Shown here piece by piece: positions 34,219 through 41,708 of a stretch of 51,383 bases of DNA; positions within the stretch are counted from its first letter, which is position 1, and every line of letters begins with the position of its first letter. The DNA is taken from contig JAFUVM010000057.1 in NCBI GenBank assembly GCA_017483665.1, forward strand, positions 1-51,383, read 5' to 3'. Source of the stretch: Bacteroidaceae bacterium. GTDB lineage: Bacteria > Bacteroidota > Bacteroidia > Bacteroidales > Bacteroidaceae. The position numbers were made by a program, and so were the translations under genes. The notes under the pieces were generated by a model. That model did no database searches. It was not told the DNA's origin and saw only the letters and a list, made by a program, of their open reading frames with translations.

Positions 34219-35454
34219 TCAGAAGAGGTGCATTACGCCGCTTGCGGGCCTTCCCGCGAGGAGTTCCTGCCGCATGTAGTCCATGTAGGGGGCCACGTGC
34301 TGGAAGAAGATGCGGTAGCCGGCACAGAGGTAGTTGAGGCCCGGTTCGCCGTCGGCCGTATGGAGGAAGCGCAGGCGGGGACATTCGCCGTGACAGGCCT
34401 TGAGCCACTCGCATTGGCGGCACTGGCGGGGAAGGGCTTCCTTCTTCAGTCGGGAGAAGCGGTTCTGCTTTGTGCCATAGAGCATCTGCGGCAGTCCGTG
34501 CGTGCGTATGTTACCTAATTTATATTGCGGGAAGACGAAGTGGTCGCAGCTGTAGACATCGCCGTTGTGCTCCATGACGGCTGCATGACCGCACTCCTCG
34601 GCGTAGACGCAGACACCGGGTTCCACGCCCATCCATCCGGCCAGGGTGGCATCGAAGAGCTGCACGAAGACTTCGCCCACATCGTGGCGCACCCATTCGT
34701 CGAAGATAGTGCACATGAAGTGTCCCCATTCCTCGGGACGGATGCTGAAGGGTGCGATGGGGCAGTCTTCGTCGAAGAGCTGGGCAAGATGGCGGCCGTC
34801 GCTGTGCTGCTTGATGCGTTCCACAACGGGACTTATCTGCAGGAACTTGCAATGCAGCTCGTCGCGGAAGAAGTGATAGAAGGCGAGCGGGTCCTGGGCG
34901 TTGAAGTGATTGGCTGTTGCCATCGCGTTCCATTCGACCCCGTACTCATTCAGCAGACGTATACCGTCCATCACCCTTTGCCAAGTGCCCCTGCCCTGGA
35001 CATCGTGTCGGTAGGCGTCGTGCTGCTCCTTTGTGCCGTCGATGCTGATGCCCACCAGCCAGCCTTCGTCGTGGAGGAACCTGCACCATTCGGGCGTGAG
35101 CAGAAGGCCGTTGGTCTGTATGCTGTTGCTGATGCGTTTGCCCCGGCCGTAGTATTGTTGCAGCCGCACAGCCTGCTTGTAGAAGCTGAGCGGCCTGAGC
35201 ATGGGCTCGCCTCCGTGCCAGGTGAAGAGCACGTCGGGCGTCTGTTGCAGCTGGATGTAGTCGCGGATGTATTGCTCCCAGACCCCCCCTAACTTCCCCT
35301 TAAAGGTGGAGGACTCCCCTCTCCCCGGAGAGGGGGCGGAGGTGAGGCTTTGCTTCTCCAGGTAGTAGCAATATTCGCAGCGCAGGTTGCACTTCGGTCC
35401 TGCCGGCTTTGCCATCACATAAAGCGGACGGGCGAAAGGATAGGCGGTACTCAT
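34219..35454 (-). CDS. SPASM radical SAM enzyme (anaerobic sulfatase-maturase-like)
   Basis: The 411-residue protein shows the radical SAM cluster CNLRCEYC at residues 22-29. The SPASM region near the end supplies auxiliary cluster cysteines (CVYAEECGH, CDHF, CRQC, CHGEC, CAGY). Such enzymes (anSME) turn a Cys or Ser of a sulfatase into formylglycine. No sulfatase is encoded in the window. The start at 35454 overlaps the permease stop by 4 bases (ATGA) and is thus strongly supported. Residues about 36-58 (SLTSAPSPGRGESSTFKGK region) look like a translated palindromic repeat inserted in frame at 35281-35349, between the cluster loop and the next helix. The enzyme could instead modify a peptide. 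Confidence 0.85.
   Translation of the reverse strand: MSTAYPFARPLYVMAKPAGPKCNLRCEYCYYLEKQSLTSAPSPGRGESSTFKGKLGGVWEQYIRDYIQLQQTPDVLFTWHGGEPMLRPLSFYKQAVRLQQYYGRGKRISNSIQTNGLLLTPEWCRFLHDEGWLVGISIDGTKEQHDAYRHDVQGRGTWQRVMDGIRLLNEYGVEWNAMATANHFNAQDPLAFYHFFRDELHCKFLQISPVVERIKQHSDGRHLAQLFDEDCPIAPFSIRPEEWGHFMCTIFDEWVRHDVGEVFVQLFDATLAGWMGVEPGVCVYAEECGHAAVMEHNGDVYSCDHFVFPQYKLGNIRTHGLPQMLYGTKQNRFSRLKKEALPRQCRQCEWLKACHGECPRLRFLHTADGEPGLNYLCAGYRIFFQHVAPYMDYMRQELLAGRPASGVMHLF
35281..35349. repeat. In-frame palindrome-family insert in the radical SAM gene
   Basis: GACCCCCCCTAACTTCCCCT followed by TAAAGGTGGAG makes one arm of the same family seen at 42260-42380 and 47147-47277. The other side holds CCCCTCTCC/GGAGAGGGG. 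The whole piece is translated without a stop and adds a Pro/Ser/Gly-rich loop near residues 36-58. Confidence 0.7.
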
Positions 35455-36677
35455 AGTATCTTCTTTGCGAGGTAGCGAACCGGGTACCATATTGCCAGCC
35501 AGCCGACGGCAAGGACGGTGACGAGGATGAGCAGGATGTCCGTGAGGTAGACGCTTACGGGATAGGTCTCTACGATGAAGCTGCCTTCGCTGTCGCCCAT
35601 GCTGACCAGCCCGTATTCCTGCTGAACCCAGCAGAGCACGGCGCCAAGGACGAGACCGAGCAGGGCACCGGCCAGGCTGATGATGTGCCCTTCGAGGCGG
35701 AAGATGGTGCAGATTTGGGAGTCGTTTGCCCCGAGGCTTCGAAGCGTCTGGATGTCCTGCCGCTTGTCTATCATGAGCATCGAGAGCGAGCCGATGATGT
35801 TGAAGCAGGCCACCAGCAGAATGAAGGAAAGGAAAAGATAGGAGATGAGCTTCTCGATGCGCATCACACGGAAGACATCGTCCTGCTGCTCATAGCGGTC
35901 CTCCACCTTGAAGCGCTCGCCCAGCTGTGCCTGCAGCTGCTGCTTGGCCTTCTCTACATCGGTGCCGGGCTTGAGCTTCAGTTCTATAGCCGACACTTTG
36001 CCCTGCCGGTCGAAGAGACGTTGGGCAAACTGCAGACTGGTGAGGATGTAGTTCCTGTCGTATTTTGCCTGTCGCACCATGAAGACCACTCCGGGACTTT
36101 GCAGCTCGTCGTGGTTGAAGGAGGACAGCGGATTGCCGATGTTCACACGTTCGCCTTGTTTGGGCGCATAGACCTGCAAGGGGTTCTCGAAGGAAGCGGA
36201 GAGCCCCAGCTCCTGTGCCAGCTGTATGCCCAGAACGCCGTACTCCAGCACGTCGGCATGGAGGCAGAAGGAGCCGTCGCCATAGAGGATGTCTTCGATG
36301 TGGCCTTGCTTTGTGATGTTGTCGGCCACACCCTTGATGGTCACTACATGCTGCCGTCCCTCCTGCACCACGAGAGCCTGCCCTTCGAGCACAGGGGTAA
36401 AGACTTCCACCATGCCTTCCTGTTTGAGCTGCAGCAAGGCGGTGTCCTTCAGGCTGACGGCCTGTCCGGTGAGGGGCGAGACGCGCAGTTCGGGGTCGAA
36501 GGCCGTGAAGAGGTCGGCCACAAGGTCCTGGAAGCCGTTGAAGACGCTCAGCGTAACCACCATCGCCATCGTTGCCACGGCAACGCCGAGCACCGAGATG
36601 CCACTGATGATGTTGATGGCATGGTGGCTCTTCTTGGCGAAGAGGTAGCGTCGGGCTATGAAGAGTTCATAATTCAT
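35451..36677 (-). CDS. LolC/LolE-like ABC transporter permease
   Basis: The 408-residue inner-membrane protein has the lipoprotein-release permease layout: an N-terminal helix after FIARRYLFAKKSHHAINIIS, the motif ISVLGVAVATMAMVVTLSVF, a long periplasmic MacB-like domain, and three C-terminal helices with SYLFLSFILLVACFNIIGSL and the FtsX motif MLMIDKRQDIQTLRSLGAND. It should pull lipoproteins out of the inner membrane together with a LolD ATPase not in this window. It lies downstream of rbfA, an order I know from other Bacteroidales, and its stop overlaps the radical SAM start. Confidence 0.9.
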   Translation of the reverse strand: MNYELFIARRYLFAKKSHHAINIISGISVLGVAVATMAMVVTLSVFNGFQDLVADLFTAFDPELRVSPLTGQAVSLKDTALLQLKQEGMVEVFTPVLEGQALVVQEGRQHVVTIKGVADNITKQGHIEDILYGDGSFCLHADVLEYGVLGIQLAQELGLSASFENPLQVYAPKQGERVNIGNPLSSFNHDELQSPGVVFMVRQAKYDRNYILTSLQFAQRLFDRQGKVSAIELKLKPGTDVEKAKQQLQAQLGERFKVEDRYEQQDDVFRVMRIEKLISYLFLSFILLVACFNIIGSLSMLMIDKRQDIQTLRSLGANDSQICTIFRLEGHIISLAGALLGLVLGAVLCWVQQEYGLVSMGDSEGSFIVETYPVSVYLTDILLILVTVLAVGWLAIWYPVRYLAKKIL

Positions 36678-36689
36678 ATGTTCTGGTGG

Positions 36690-36783
36690 TTGGAGGTTAG
36701 GGGTTAGGGGTTAGAGAAATGTTTGGGCTCCAGACAAGAGCCAAAGGTGTTCTCTAACCACTAACCTCTAACCACTAACCTCT
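36690..36783. repeat. GGTTAGGGGTTAGAG inverted repeat between rbfA and permease genes
   Basis: GAGGTTAGGGGTTAGGGGTT, continuing to TTAGAGAA, on the left faces TTCTCTAACCACTAACCTCT on the right, with GGCTC...GAGCC at the centre. It fills the spacer almost exactly. A relative lies at 49053-49148. The stem would form in the rbfA-permease transcript. Confidence 0.8.
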
Positions 36784-37119
36784 TTATTTATGAAGCAGCT
36801 CGTCTATATGTTCGACGTAATCCAACGAATCGTCCACAAAGAACTTGAGCTCGGGGATGATGCGCAGCTGCTTGCCCACGCGGGTGCCGAGCTCGTAGCG
36901 GACCTGCCTTTGGTTGGTGTTGATGTTCTGCACAATCTGCTCGGCCTTCTCGCTGGGGAAGACGCTGAGGTAGGCACGGCACACACTCAGGTCGGGACTG
37001 ATGCGGCAGGCGCTGACGCTGACCAGCACACCTCGCATGGCGCTGGTCTGTCGCTGGAAGATGTCGCTCAGTTCTTTCTGTATGAGGCGTGCTATCTTGT
37101 TCTGTCTGGTTGTTTCCAT
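36784..37119 (-). CDS. rbfA: Ribosome-binding factor A
   Basis: The 111-residue KH-fold protein assists 30S subunit maturation by acting near the 16S rRNA helix 1. Family features are METTRQNKIARLIQKELSDI, DLSVCRAYLSVFP and the end FVDDSLDYVEHIDELLHK. Length is normal. It lies next to the LolC/E-like gene and is followed by a repeat-filled spacer. The tight housekeeping role makes a confident call. Confidence 0.95.
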   Translation of the reverse strand: METTRQNKIARLIQKELSDIFQRQTSAMRGVLVSVSACRISPDLSVCRAYLSVFPSEKAEQIVQNINTNQRQVRYELGTRVGKQLRIIPELKFFVDDSLDYVEHIDELLHK

Positions 37120-37127
37120 TTAATTAA

Positions 37128-37266
37128 ATTAAGAATTAAGAATTAAGAATGAAGAATTTGCTACCGCCGTAATAATCTTTTTGCATTGACAAAGAATGAA
37201 GAATCTCTCCCGAGCTATTCCGCGCGGTAGCAAATTCTTCATTCTTCATTCTTCACTCTTCATTCT
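37128..37266. repeat. GAATGAAGAATTTGCTACCGC inverted repeat with GAATTAA arrays
   Basis: Arms at 37147-37167 and 37224-37244 are exact reverse complements of 21 bases, around a 56-base loop. The flanks carry GAATTAA tandem words on the left and TTCATTC tandem words on the right. The last codons and stop (minus strand AATGAAGAGTGAAG) of the upstream C1B peptidase gene are made of the same words. Confidence 0.85.
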
Positions 37267-38620
37267 GAAACATCGGGTCCCATGCCGGCAGGCGGACGGG
37301 CTTCTGCTTGAGCATGTCGAGCACGGAGGCGGGGCAGTACTTGCGGTTCGCTACTACGCGGAACATGTATTCGCGGAACCATTCGGCGGTCATGATGATG
37401 TAGCCGTTTGCGCCGCTGTCCGAGCCCCAGCTGTTCTCCACCTTCCATTTCTTGGCCTTGCCCTGGCTGTCCAGGTCGACGGCCATCAGGGTCATGGCGT
37501 GCGTGCTGCCGCTGTCGAAGGTCTGGATGCGCTGCTTCTTGTTCATGCCAAAGGTGGTGCCAAGCAAGCTGTCGTAGTCGAAGTTCTTAAGGTCGGCCAT
37601 GCCTGTGCTGCGGTCCAGGAACTTGCCTACGTCGCAGCTGAAGTACATCTGGCAGCTGTCTTTGAGCGAGGCGATGGCGATGCTTTCCAGTTCCTCGATG
37701 GGCAGGTTGACGTAGAGCCAGTTGTGTCCGTCGTAGACGTGGCGGTCGTAGTCTATCTCGTATACCTTATTATATGGTCGGCTCGGGTCGTTCATGAGCA
37801 TGACGTAGTCCTTGTTGAGGTCCTCGCCCTCGGCGATACAGTAGGCCTTGAAGAACTCCTGCGGTGTGTAGGTCTTTTCCTTCCATGTGAACTGTGTCGG
37901 CGGCACGCCGTAGGCCATGACGAGCATGCGGTAGACGGTCTGTAGCTGCTCCACCTTGAGCTGCTGCAGCTGCTTCTCGCTCATGCCTGCCTCGCTCTTC
38001 TCGCGCAGGGTGATGCCTGCCTCGCGGAGTTTCCGCTTCAGGTGACCGCAGAACTCGCTGGTGCTGTTGCTGACGTACGTCTCGGGCATCACGTCGGCAG
38101 GTACAACGCCGTACTTCGTGGCGAGGTCGGCCACGCCGGTGTATGTGCCGCCGTCGGAGAGCGGGTGCTGGAAGAGCCAGCGCACCATTTCGCTGTCGAT
38201 GGGCTGGTTGCGGGTATCGATGATGCCTTGCAGGAAGAGGTTGCTCTTCTCCAGCTGGTCGTAGAAGAACAGATAGCCCTGGCTGAGCACGAAGTTCTTT
38301 ATGCCGAGCTTCTTCATGGCGCGGCCGCGAAGCACATTCAGCCCCGTGAAGAGCCAGCAACGTCCGCTGCCCTTCTGGTCGGTGATGCCAGTGTTCTTCA
38401 CCTCGATGCTGAAGTCTGTGTCCTTTGCGCCGGCATTCTCCTGGTTGACAGCCATCTTCTGCAGGCCAACGTTGCTGATGGCGTTGCGGAGAGCCTTCTC
38501 GGCGGGCGTTCCGGTATAGCTGCCTTCAAGCTGCTTGAGCACCTCGGGTGTGATGCTTGTTTGAGCGCTTGTCTGGACACAGAAGGCCACGGTCAGCGCG
38601 TAAAGAATCGTTTTTTTCAT
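37253..38620 (-). CDS. Second secreted C1B (bleomycin hydrolase-like) cysteine peptidase
   Basis: The 455-residue protein starts MKKTILYALTVAFCVQTSAQ, a signal peptide; a longer in-frame opening lacks an ATG. The papain-like triad is complete: Cys in QKGSGRCWLFTG, His in SGSTHAMTLMAV, Asn in KVENSWGSDSG. It is a distant paralogue of 29229-30449 and closer to the PepC/bleomycin hydrolase norm in layout (LSQGYLFFYDQLEKSN; DGGTYTGVADLATKYG). The final NEE codons and the stop lie in the adjoining GAATGAA tandem repeat, so the natural end may have been altered by repeat insertion. It is divergent from manA. Confidence 0.88.
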   Translation of the reverse strand: MKKTILYALTVAFCVQTSAQTSITPEVLKQLEGSYTGTPAEKALRNAISNVGLQKMAVNQENAGAKDTDFSIEVKNTGITDQKGSGRCWLFTGLNVLRGRAMKKLGIKNFVLSQGYLFFYDQLEKSNLFLQGIIDTRNQPIDSEMVRWLFQHPLSDGGTYTGVADLATKYGVVPADVMPETYVSNSTSEFCGHLKRKLREAGITLREKSEAGMSEKQLQQLKVEQLQTVYRMLVMAYGVPPTQFTWKEKTYTPQEFFKAYCIAEGEDLNKDYVMLMNDPSRPYNKVYEIDYDRHVYDGHNWLYVNLPIEELESIAIASLKDSCQMYFSCDVGKFLDRSTGMADLKNFDYDSLLGTTFGMNKKQRIQTFDSGSTHAMTLMAVDLDSQGKAKKWKVENSWGSDSGANGYIIMTAEWFREYMFRVVANRKYCPASVLDMLKQKPVRLPAWDPMFQNEE

Positions 38621-38652
38621 GTCTTTCAGTGTTTTTTCTGTCAATATACGTG

Positions 38653-38680
38653 CAAAATTACAGGATTATTTGTAACTTTG
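38653..38680. promoter_or_regulatory. Divergent promoters of C1B peptidase and manA
   Basis: Minus-strand TAATTTTG (38653-38660) faces the peptidase gene, with 32 bases to its ATG. Plus-strand TAACTTTG (38673-38680) faces manA, with a 61-base leader. Both match TAnnTTTG, and their -33 regions overlap, so the two transcripts may compete. Confidence 0.55.
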
Positions 38681-38741
38681 CAAGGAAACAGACGATTTTT
38701 ATTCCCTAAACACAAAGAAGGGAATCTGCGGCAACGCAGTA

Positions 38742-40529
38742 ATGATGATAAATAATATGAGAAAAAGCAACTACGACAAGCAACCCAGTACGCACATCGA
38801 AGGCTCGATGGTATGTGGCTGGGACAACATTGTCCGCACACTCAGCGAGGCTTGGTCTGACGAACCTGTGTGGGCCATCGACCTCTATCCGGGCACTTAC
38901 GAAGAGGACTTCATCAAGGCCTTCGGGCAGACAGGACGCAAGATTATTGACACGCGCACGCTGATGCGGCCGGAAGAAGAAATCCGTCAGCTCACGGAAC
39001 GCTTCATGACCGACGACGTGCTCTTCGGATATATGTCGAACATAAGGCTGGAAGAATACTTTGACAATTCAAAATTAACAAATTCAAAATTCAAAATTGA
39101 AGAGCCCACTGCCATCATCGGCACAGGGGCTGCCTTCGCCGCAAAGAAATGGTCAATGGTCAATGGTCAATGTTCAATGGTCAATGGTCAATGTTCAATG
39201 TTCAATGGTCAATGTTCAATCGTCTACGCCGACATGGCCCGCTGGGAGATACAGCAGCGCTTCCGCCGGCACGAGGTGAAGGCCCTTGGCATAGACAACC
39301 ACGAGGACAGCCCTTCGGTGCAGTACAAGCGGGGCTACTTCAACGACTGGAACATCATCGACCGCTACAAGGACGAGCTCATGCAGAGCGGTTGCATTCA
39401 GTTCTGGATTGATTCGAACCGTCGCGACGAGCCAAAGATGATTACCGACACACAGGTGCGGCAGGGCCTGGAGCGCACGGTGCACAGTCCTTTCCGGGTC
39501 GTCCCCTTCTTCGACCCTGCGCCCTGGGGCGGCCAATGGATGAAGGAGGTTTGTGATTTGCCTCGCGAGGAAGTGAACTACGGCTGGTGCTTCGACTGTG
39601 TGCCCGAGGAGAACAGCCTTTACCTGGAGGCCGAGGGTGTGCTCTTCGAACTGCCTTCGCAGGATGTCGTCCTTGCCCACACCCGCGAACTGCTCGGCCA
39701 GCAGGTGTGGCATCGCTTCGGCAAGAGCTTCCCTATCCGTTTCGACTTCCTCGACACGATGCAGGGCGGCAACCTCAGCTTGCAGGTACACCCCACCAAT
39801 GAGTTCGCCCAAAAGGAGTTCGGTCTGCCTTACACACAGGACGAGAGCTACTATCTGCTTGATGCGGGCGAGGATGCGGTGGTCTATCTCGGCTTGAAGG
39901 AAGGCATCGACAAGGTGCAGATGATAGAAGACCTGCGTGCTGCCCAGCGGGGCGAGATACTGTTCGACGCAGAGAAGTACGTCAACAAGCTGCCTGCCAA
40001 GAAGCACGACCACTACCTCATCCCGGCAGGCACCATTCATTGCTCCGGGCACGACAGCATGGTGCTCGAGATAAGTTCTACGCCCAGCATCTTCACCTTC
40101 AAGCTGTGGGACTGGGCACGCCTCGGCTTGGACGGCAAACCAAGGCCCATCAACGTGGAGCGCGGCAAGTTCGTCATCCAATGGGAGCGCACCACGCCGT
40201 TCGTCAAGCGCGAGATAGCCAACCACTTCGAGGTGCTCCACGAGGAGGACGGCATCAAGGAGGAACGCACCGGCCTGCATCCCAACGAGTTCATCGAGAC
40301 GCGCAGGCACACCTTCAGCCGTCCTGTAGAGCACGACACCAAGGGCGGCGTGAACGTCCTCAACCTTGTGGACGGCGAGGCAGCCCTCGTAGAGAGTCCC
40401 GAAGGCAAATTCGCTCCCTTCGAGGTGCACTATGCCGAGACGTTCATCATCCCAGCCTGCATAGGCCGATACACCATTAAGCCCCTCGGCGGCGAGTGCA
40501 TGACCATCAAGGCCTCGGTGCGGACCTGA
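38742..40529 (+). CDS. manA: Class I mannose-6-phosphate isomerase with extra N-terminal domain
   Basis: The 595-residue protein interconverts mannose-6-phosphate and fructose-6-phosphate. The catalytic part (about residues 245-595) shows DPAPWGGQWMKEV, the zinc motif NLSLQVHPTNEFAQ, and HYLIPAGTIHCSG. The N-terminal ~240 residues form a separate domain (MVCGWDNIVRTLSEAW; IIGTGAAF; VYADMARWEIQQRF), which I know from long Bacteroidales isomerases. Residues about 106-118 and 135-160 are translated AT-rich and TCAATGG tandem repeats, inserted where relatives would go straight from IIGTGAA to YADMARWE. The gene heads an operon with a ROK kinase and MFS permease. Confidence 0.9.
   Translation: MMINNMRKSNYDKQPSTHIEGSMVCGWDNIVRTLSEAWSDEPVWAIDLYPGTYEEDFIKAFGQTGRKIIDTRTLMRPEEEIRQLTERFMTDDVLFGYMSNIRLEEYFDNSKLTNSKFKIEEPTAIIGTGAAFAAKKWSMVNGQCSMVNGQCSMFNGQCSIVYADMARWEIQQRFRRHEVKALGIDNHEDSPSVQYKRGYFNDWNIIDRYKDELMQSGCIQFWIDSNRRDEPKMITDTQVRQGLERTVHSPFRVVPFFDPAPWGGQWMKEVCDLPREEVNYGWCFDCVPEENSLYLEAEGVLFELPSQDVVLAHTRELLGQQVWHRFGKSFPIRFDFLDTMQGGNLSLQVHPTNEFAQKEFGLPYTQDESYYLLDAGEDAVVYLGLKEGIDKVQMIEDLRAAQRGEILFDAEKYVNKLPAKKHDHYLIPAGTIHCSGHDSMVLEISSTPSIFTFKLWDWARLGLDGKPRPINVERGKFVIQWERTTPFVKREIANHFEVLHEEDGIKEERTGLHPNEFIETRRHTFSRPVEHDTKGGVNVLNLVDGEAALVESPEGKFAPFEVHYAETFIIPACIGRYTIKPLGGECMTIKASVRT
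39059..39220. repeat. In-frame tandem repeats inside manA (7-bp TCAATGG/TCAATGT, ~10 copies)
   Basis: At 39151-39220 ten units of GGTCAAT or GTTCAAT lie head to tail, encoding MVNGQCSMVNGQC-like text. Just upstream (39063-39100) are AATTCAAAATTAACAAATTC words like those in the spacer at 30480. Both are translated without a stop. A unit of 7 means that gain or loss of one copy shifts the frame. Confidence 0.9.
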
Positions 40530-40599
40530 GTCCCCGACAAACAGCCGACATGACAAAATACCTTCATAACGAAATACTGAAAACTAAACCGAAACTATT

Positions 40600-41694
40600 A
40601 TGAGCAAAGACAAAAAAATCGTGTTGACGCTTGATGCAGGTGGAACAAACTTCGTGTTCTCTGCCATTTGCGACAACCAGGAGATCGTAGAACCCGTGCG
40701 CCTGAAGGCCGTAACCACCGATACGGAAGGCTGTCTGGCAACCCTTGTACAGGGTTTCACTACCGTCAAGGAGAAGCTCGGAACGGAGCCTGTCGCCATC
40801 AGCTTCGCTTTCCCCGGACCGGCCGACTATGCCCGCGGCGTGATAGGCGACCTGCCCAACTTCCCGTCCTTCCGCGGCGGCGTGGCGCTTGGCCCGTATC
40901 TGGAGAGCGTCTTCAAGATTCCCGTGTACGTGAACAACGACGGCAATCTGTTTGCCTACGGCGAGGCTTTGGCCGGTGCCCTGCCGCGTGTCAACAAGGC
41001 ACTCGAGGAGAGCGGCTGCCAGCGGCGCTACAAGAACCTCATCGGCATCACCCTCGGCACGGGCTTCGGCTGTGGCGTCGTGATAGACAAGGTCTTGCTG
41101 ACGGGCGACAACGGCTGCGGCGGCGACGTCTGGTGCATGCGCAACGGCATGTATCCCTTCGTCATAGCCGAGGAAAGCGTCAGCATCCGTGCCGTGCGCC
41201 GCGTGTATGCCGAGTTGTCGCGCGAAGAGATAGGCGACCTTACGCCCAAGGACATCGGCGAGATAGCCAACGGTATCCGTCCCGGCAACGCGAGGGCAGC
41301 CCAGGAAAGCTTCCGCCAGCTGGGGCAGGTCACGGCTGCCGCTTTGGTGAATGTGCTGAACATCGTGGACGGCATCGTCGTCATCGGCGGCGGATTGTCC
41401 TATAACTCCAAGTGGATTCTGCCCGGCATGATGGAGGAGTTCAACCGTCCCGTCGGAACCTTCACCGGCAGTCTGCTCCCCACGTTGCAGTCGGAAGTCT
41501 ACAACTTCGAGGACCCCGAGCAGCGCAAGGCCTTCCTCGTGGACAAGGATGTCTACGTCGACGTGCCCCATACGGACCAGAAGGTGCTCTACTGCGCACA
41601 GCGCAAGGTGGCCGTCCTCGTGTCCGAGCTGGGAGCCAGCAAAGCCATCAACCTGGGTGCATACAACTTTGCCCTGAATGAATTGAACAAGTGA
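40600..41694 (+). CDS. ROK-family sugar kinase (probable mannose/fructose or glucose kinase)
   Basis: The 364-residue protein phosphorylates a hexose with ATP in the cytosol. Family marks are the phosphate loop LTLDAGGTNFVF (residues 8-19), ISFAFPGPADYARG, VYVNNDGNLFAYGE (the conserved catalytic Asp), and LIGITLGTGFGCGVV. The usual ROK zinc signature C-x-C-G-x2-G-C-x-E is absent; the place reads NGCGGDVWCMRNGM. Placement between manA and a permease suggests mannose (or fructose) phosphorylation feeding the isomerase. Glucokinase activity is also possible, as for some Bacteroides members. Confidence 0.9.
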   Translation: MSKDKKIVLTLDAGGTNFVFSAICDNQEIVEPVRLKAVTTDTEGCLATLVQGFTTVKEKLGTEPVAISFAFPGPADYARGVIGDLPNFPSFRGGVALGPYLESVFKIPVYVNNDGNLFAYGEALAGALPRVNKALEESGCQRRYKNLIGITLGTGFGCGVVIDKVLLTGDNGCGGDVWCMRNGMYPFVIAEESVSIRAVRRVYAELSREEIGDLTPKDIGEIANGIRPGNARAAQESFRQLGQVTAAALVNVLNIVDGIVVIGGGLSYNSKWILPGMMEEFNRPVGTFTGSLLPTLQSEVYNFEDPEQRKAFLVDKDVYVDVPHTDQKVLYCAQRKVAVLVSELGASKAINLGAYNFALNELNK

Positions 41695-41708
41695 GGGAGG
41701 GCTACACT

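Noticed and set aside
38742-40529. manA as a frameshifted pseudogene
   Set aside because: Despite the repeat inserts the frame is open over 595 codons and the zinc-binding motifs are intact.
39216-40556. 446-codon minus-strand open frame
   Set aside because: Antisense of manA; no recognisable protein features.
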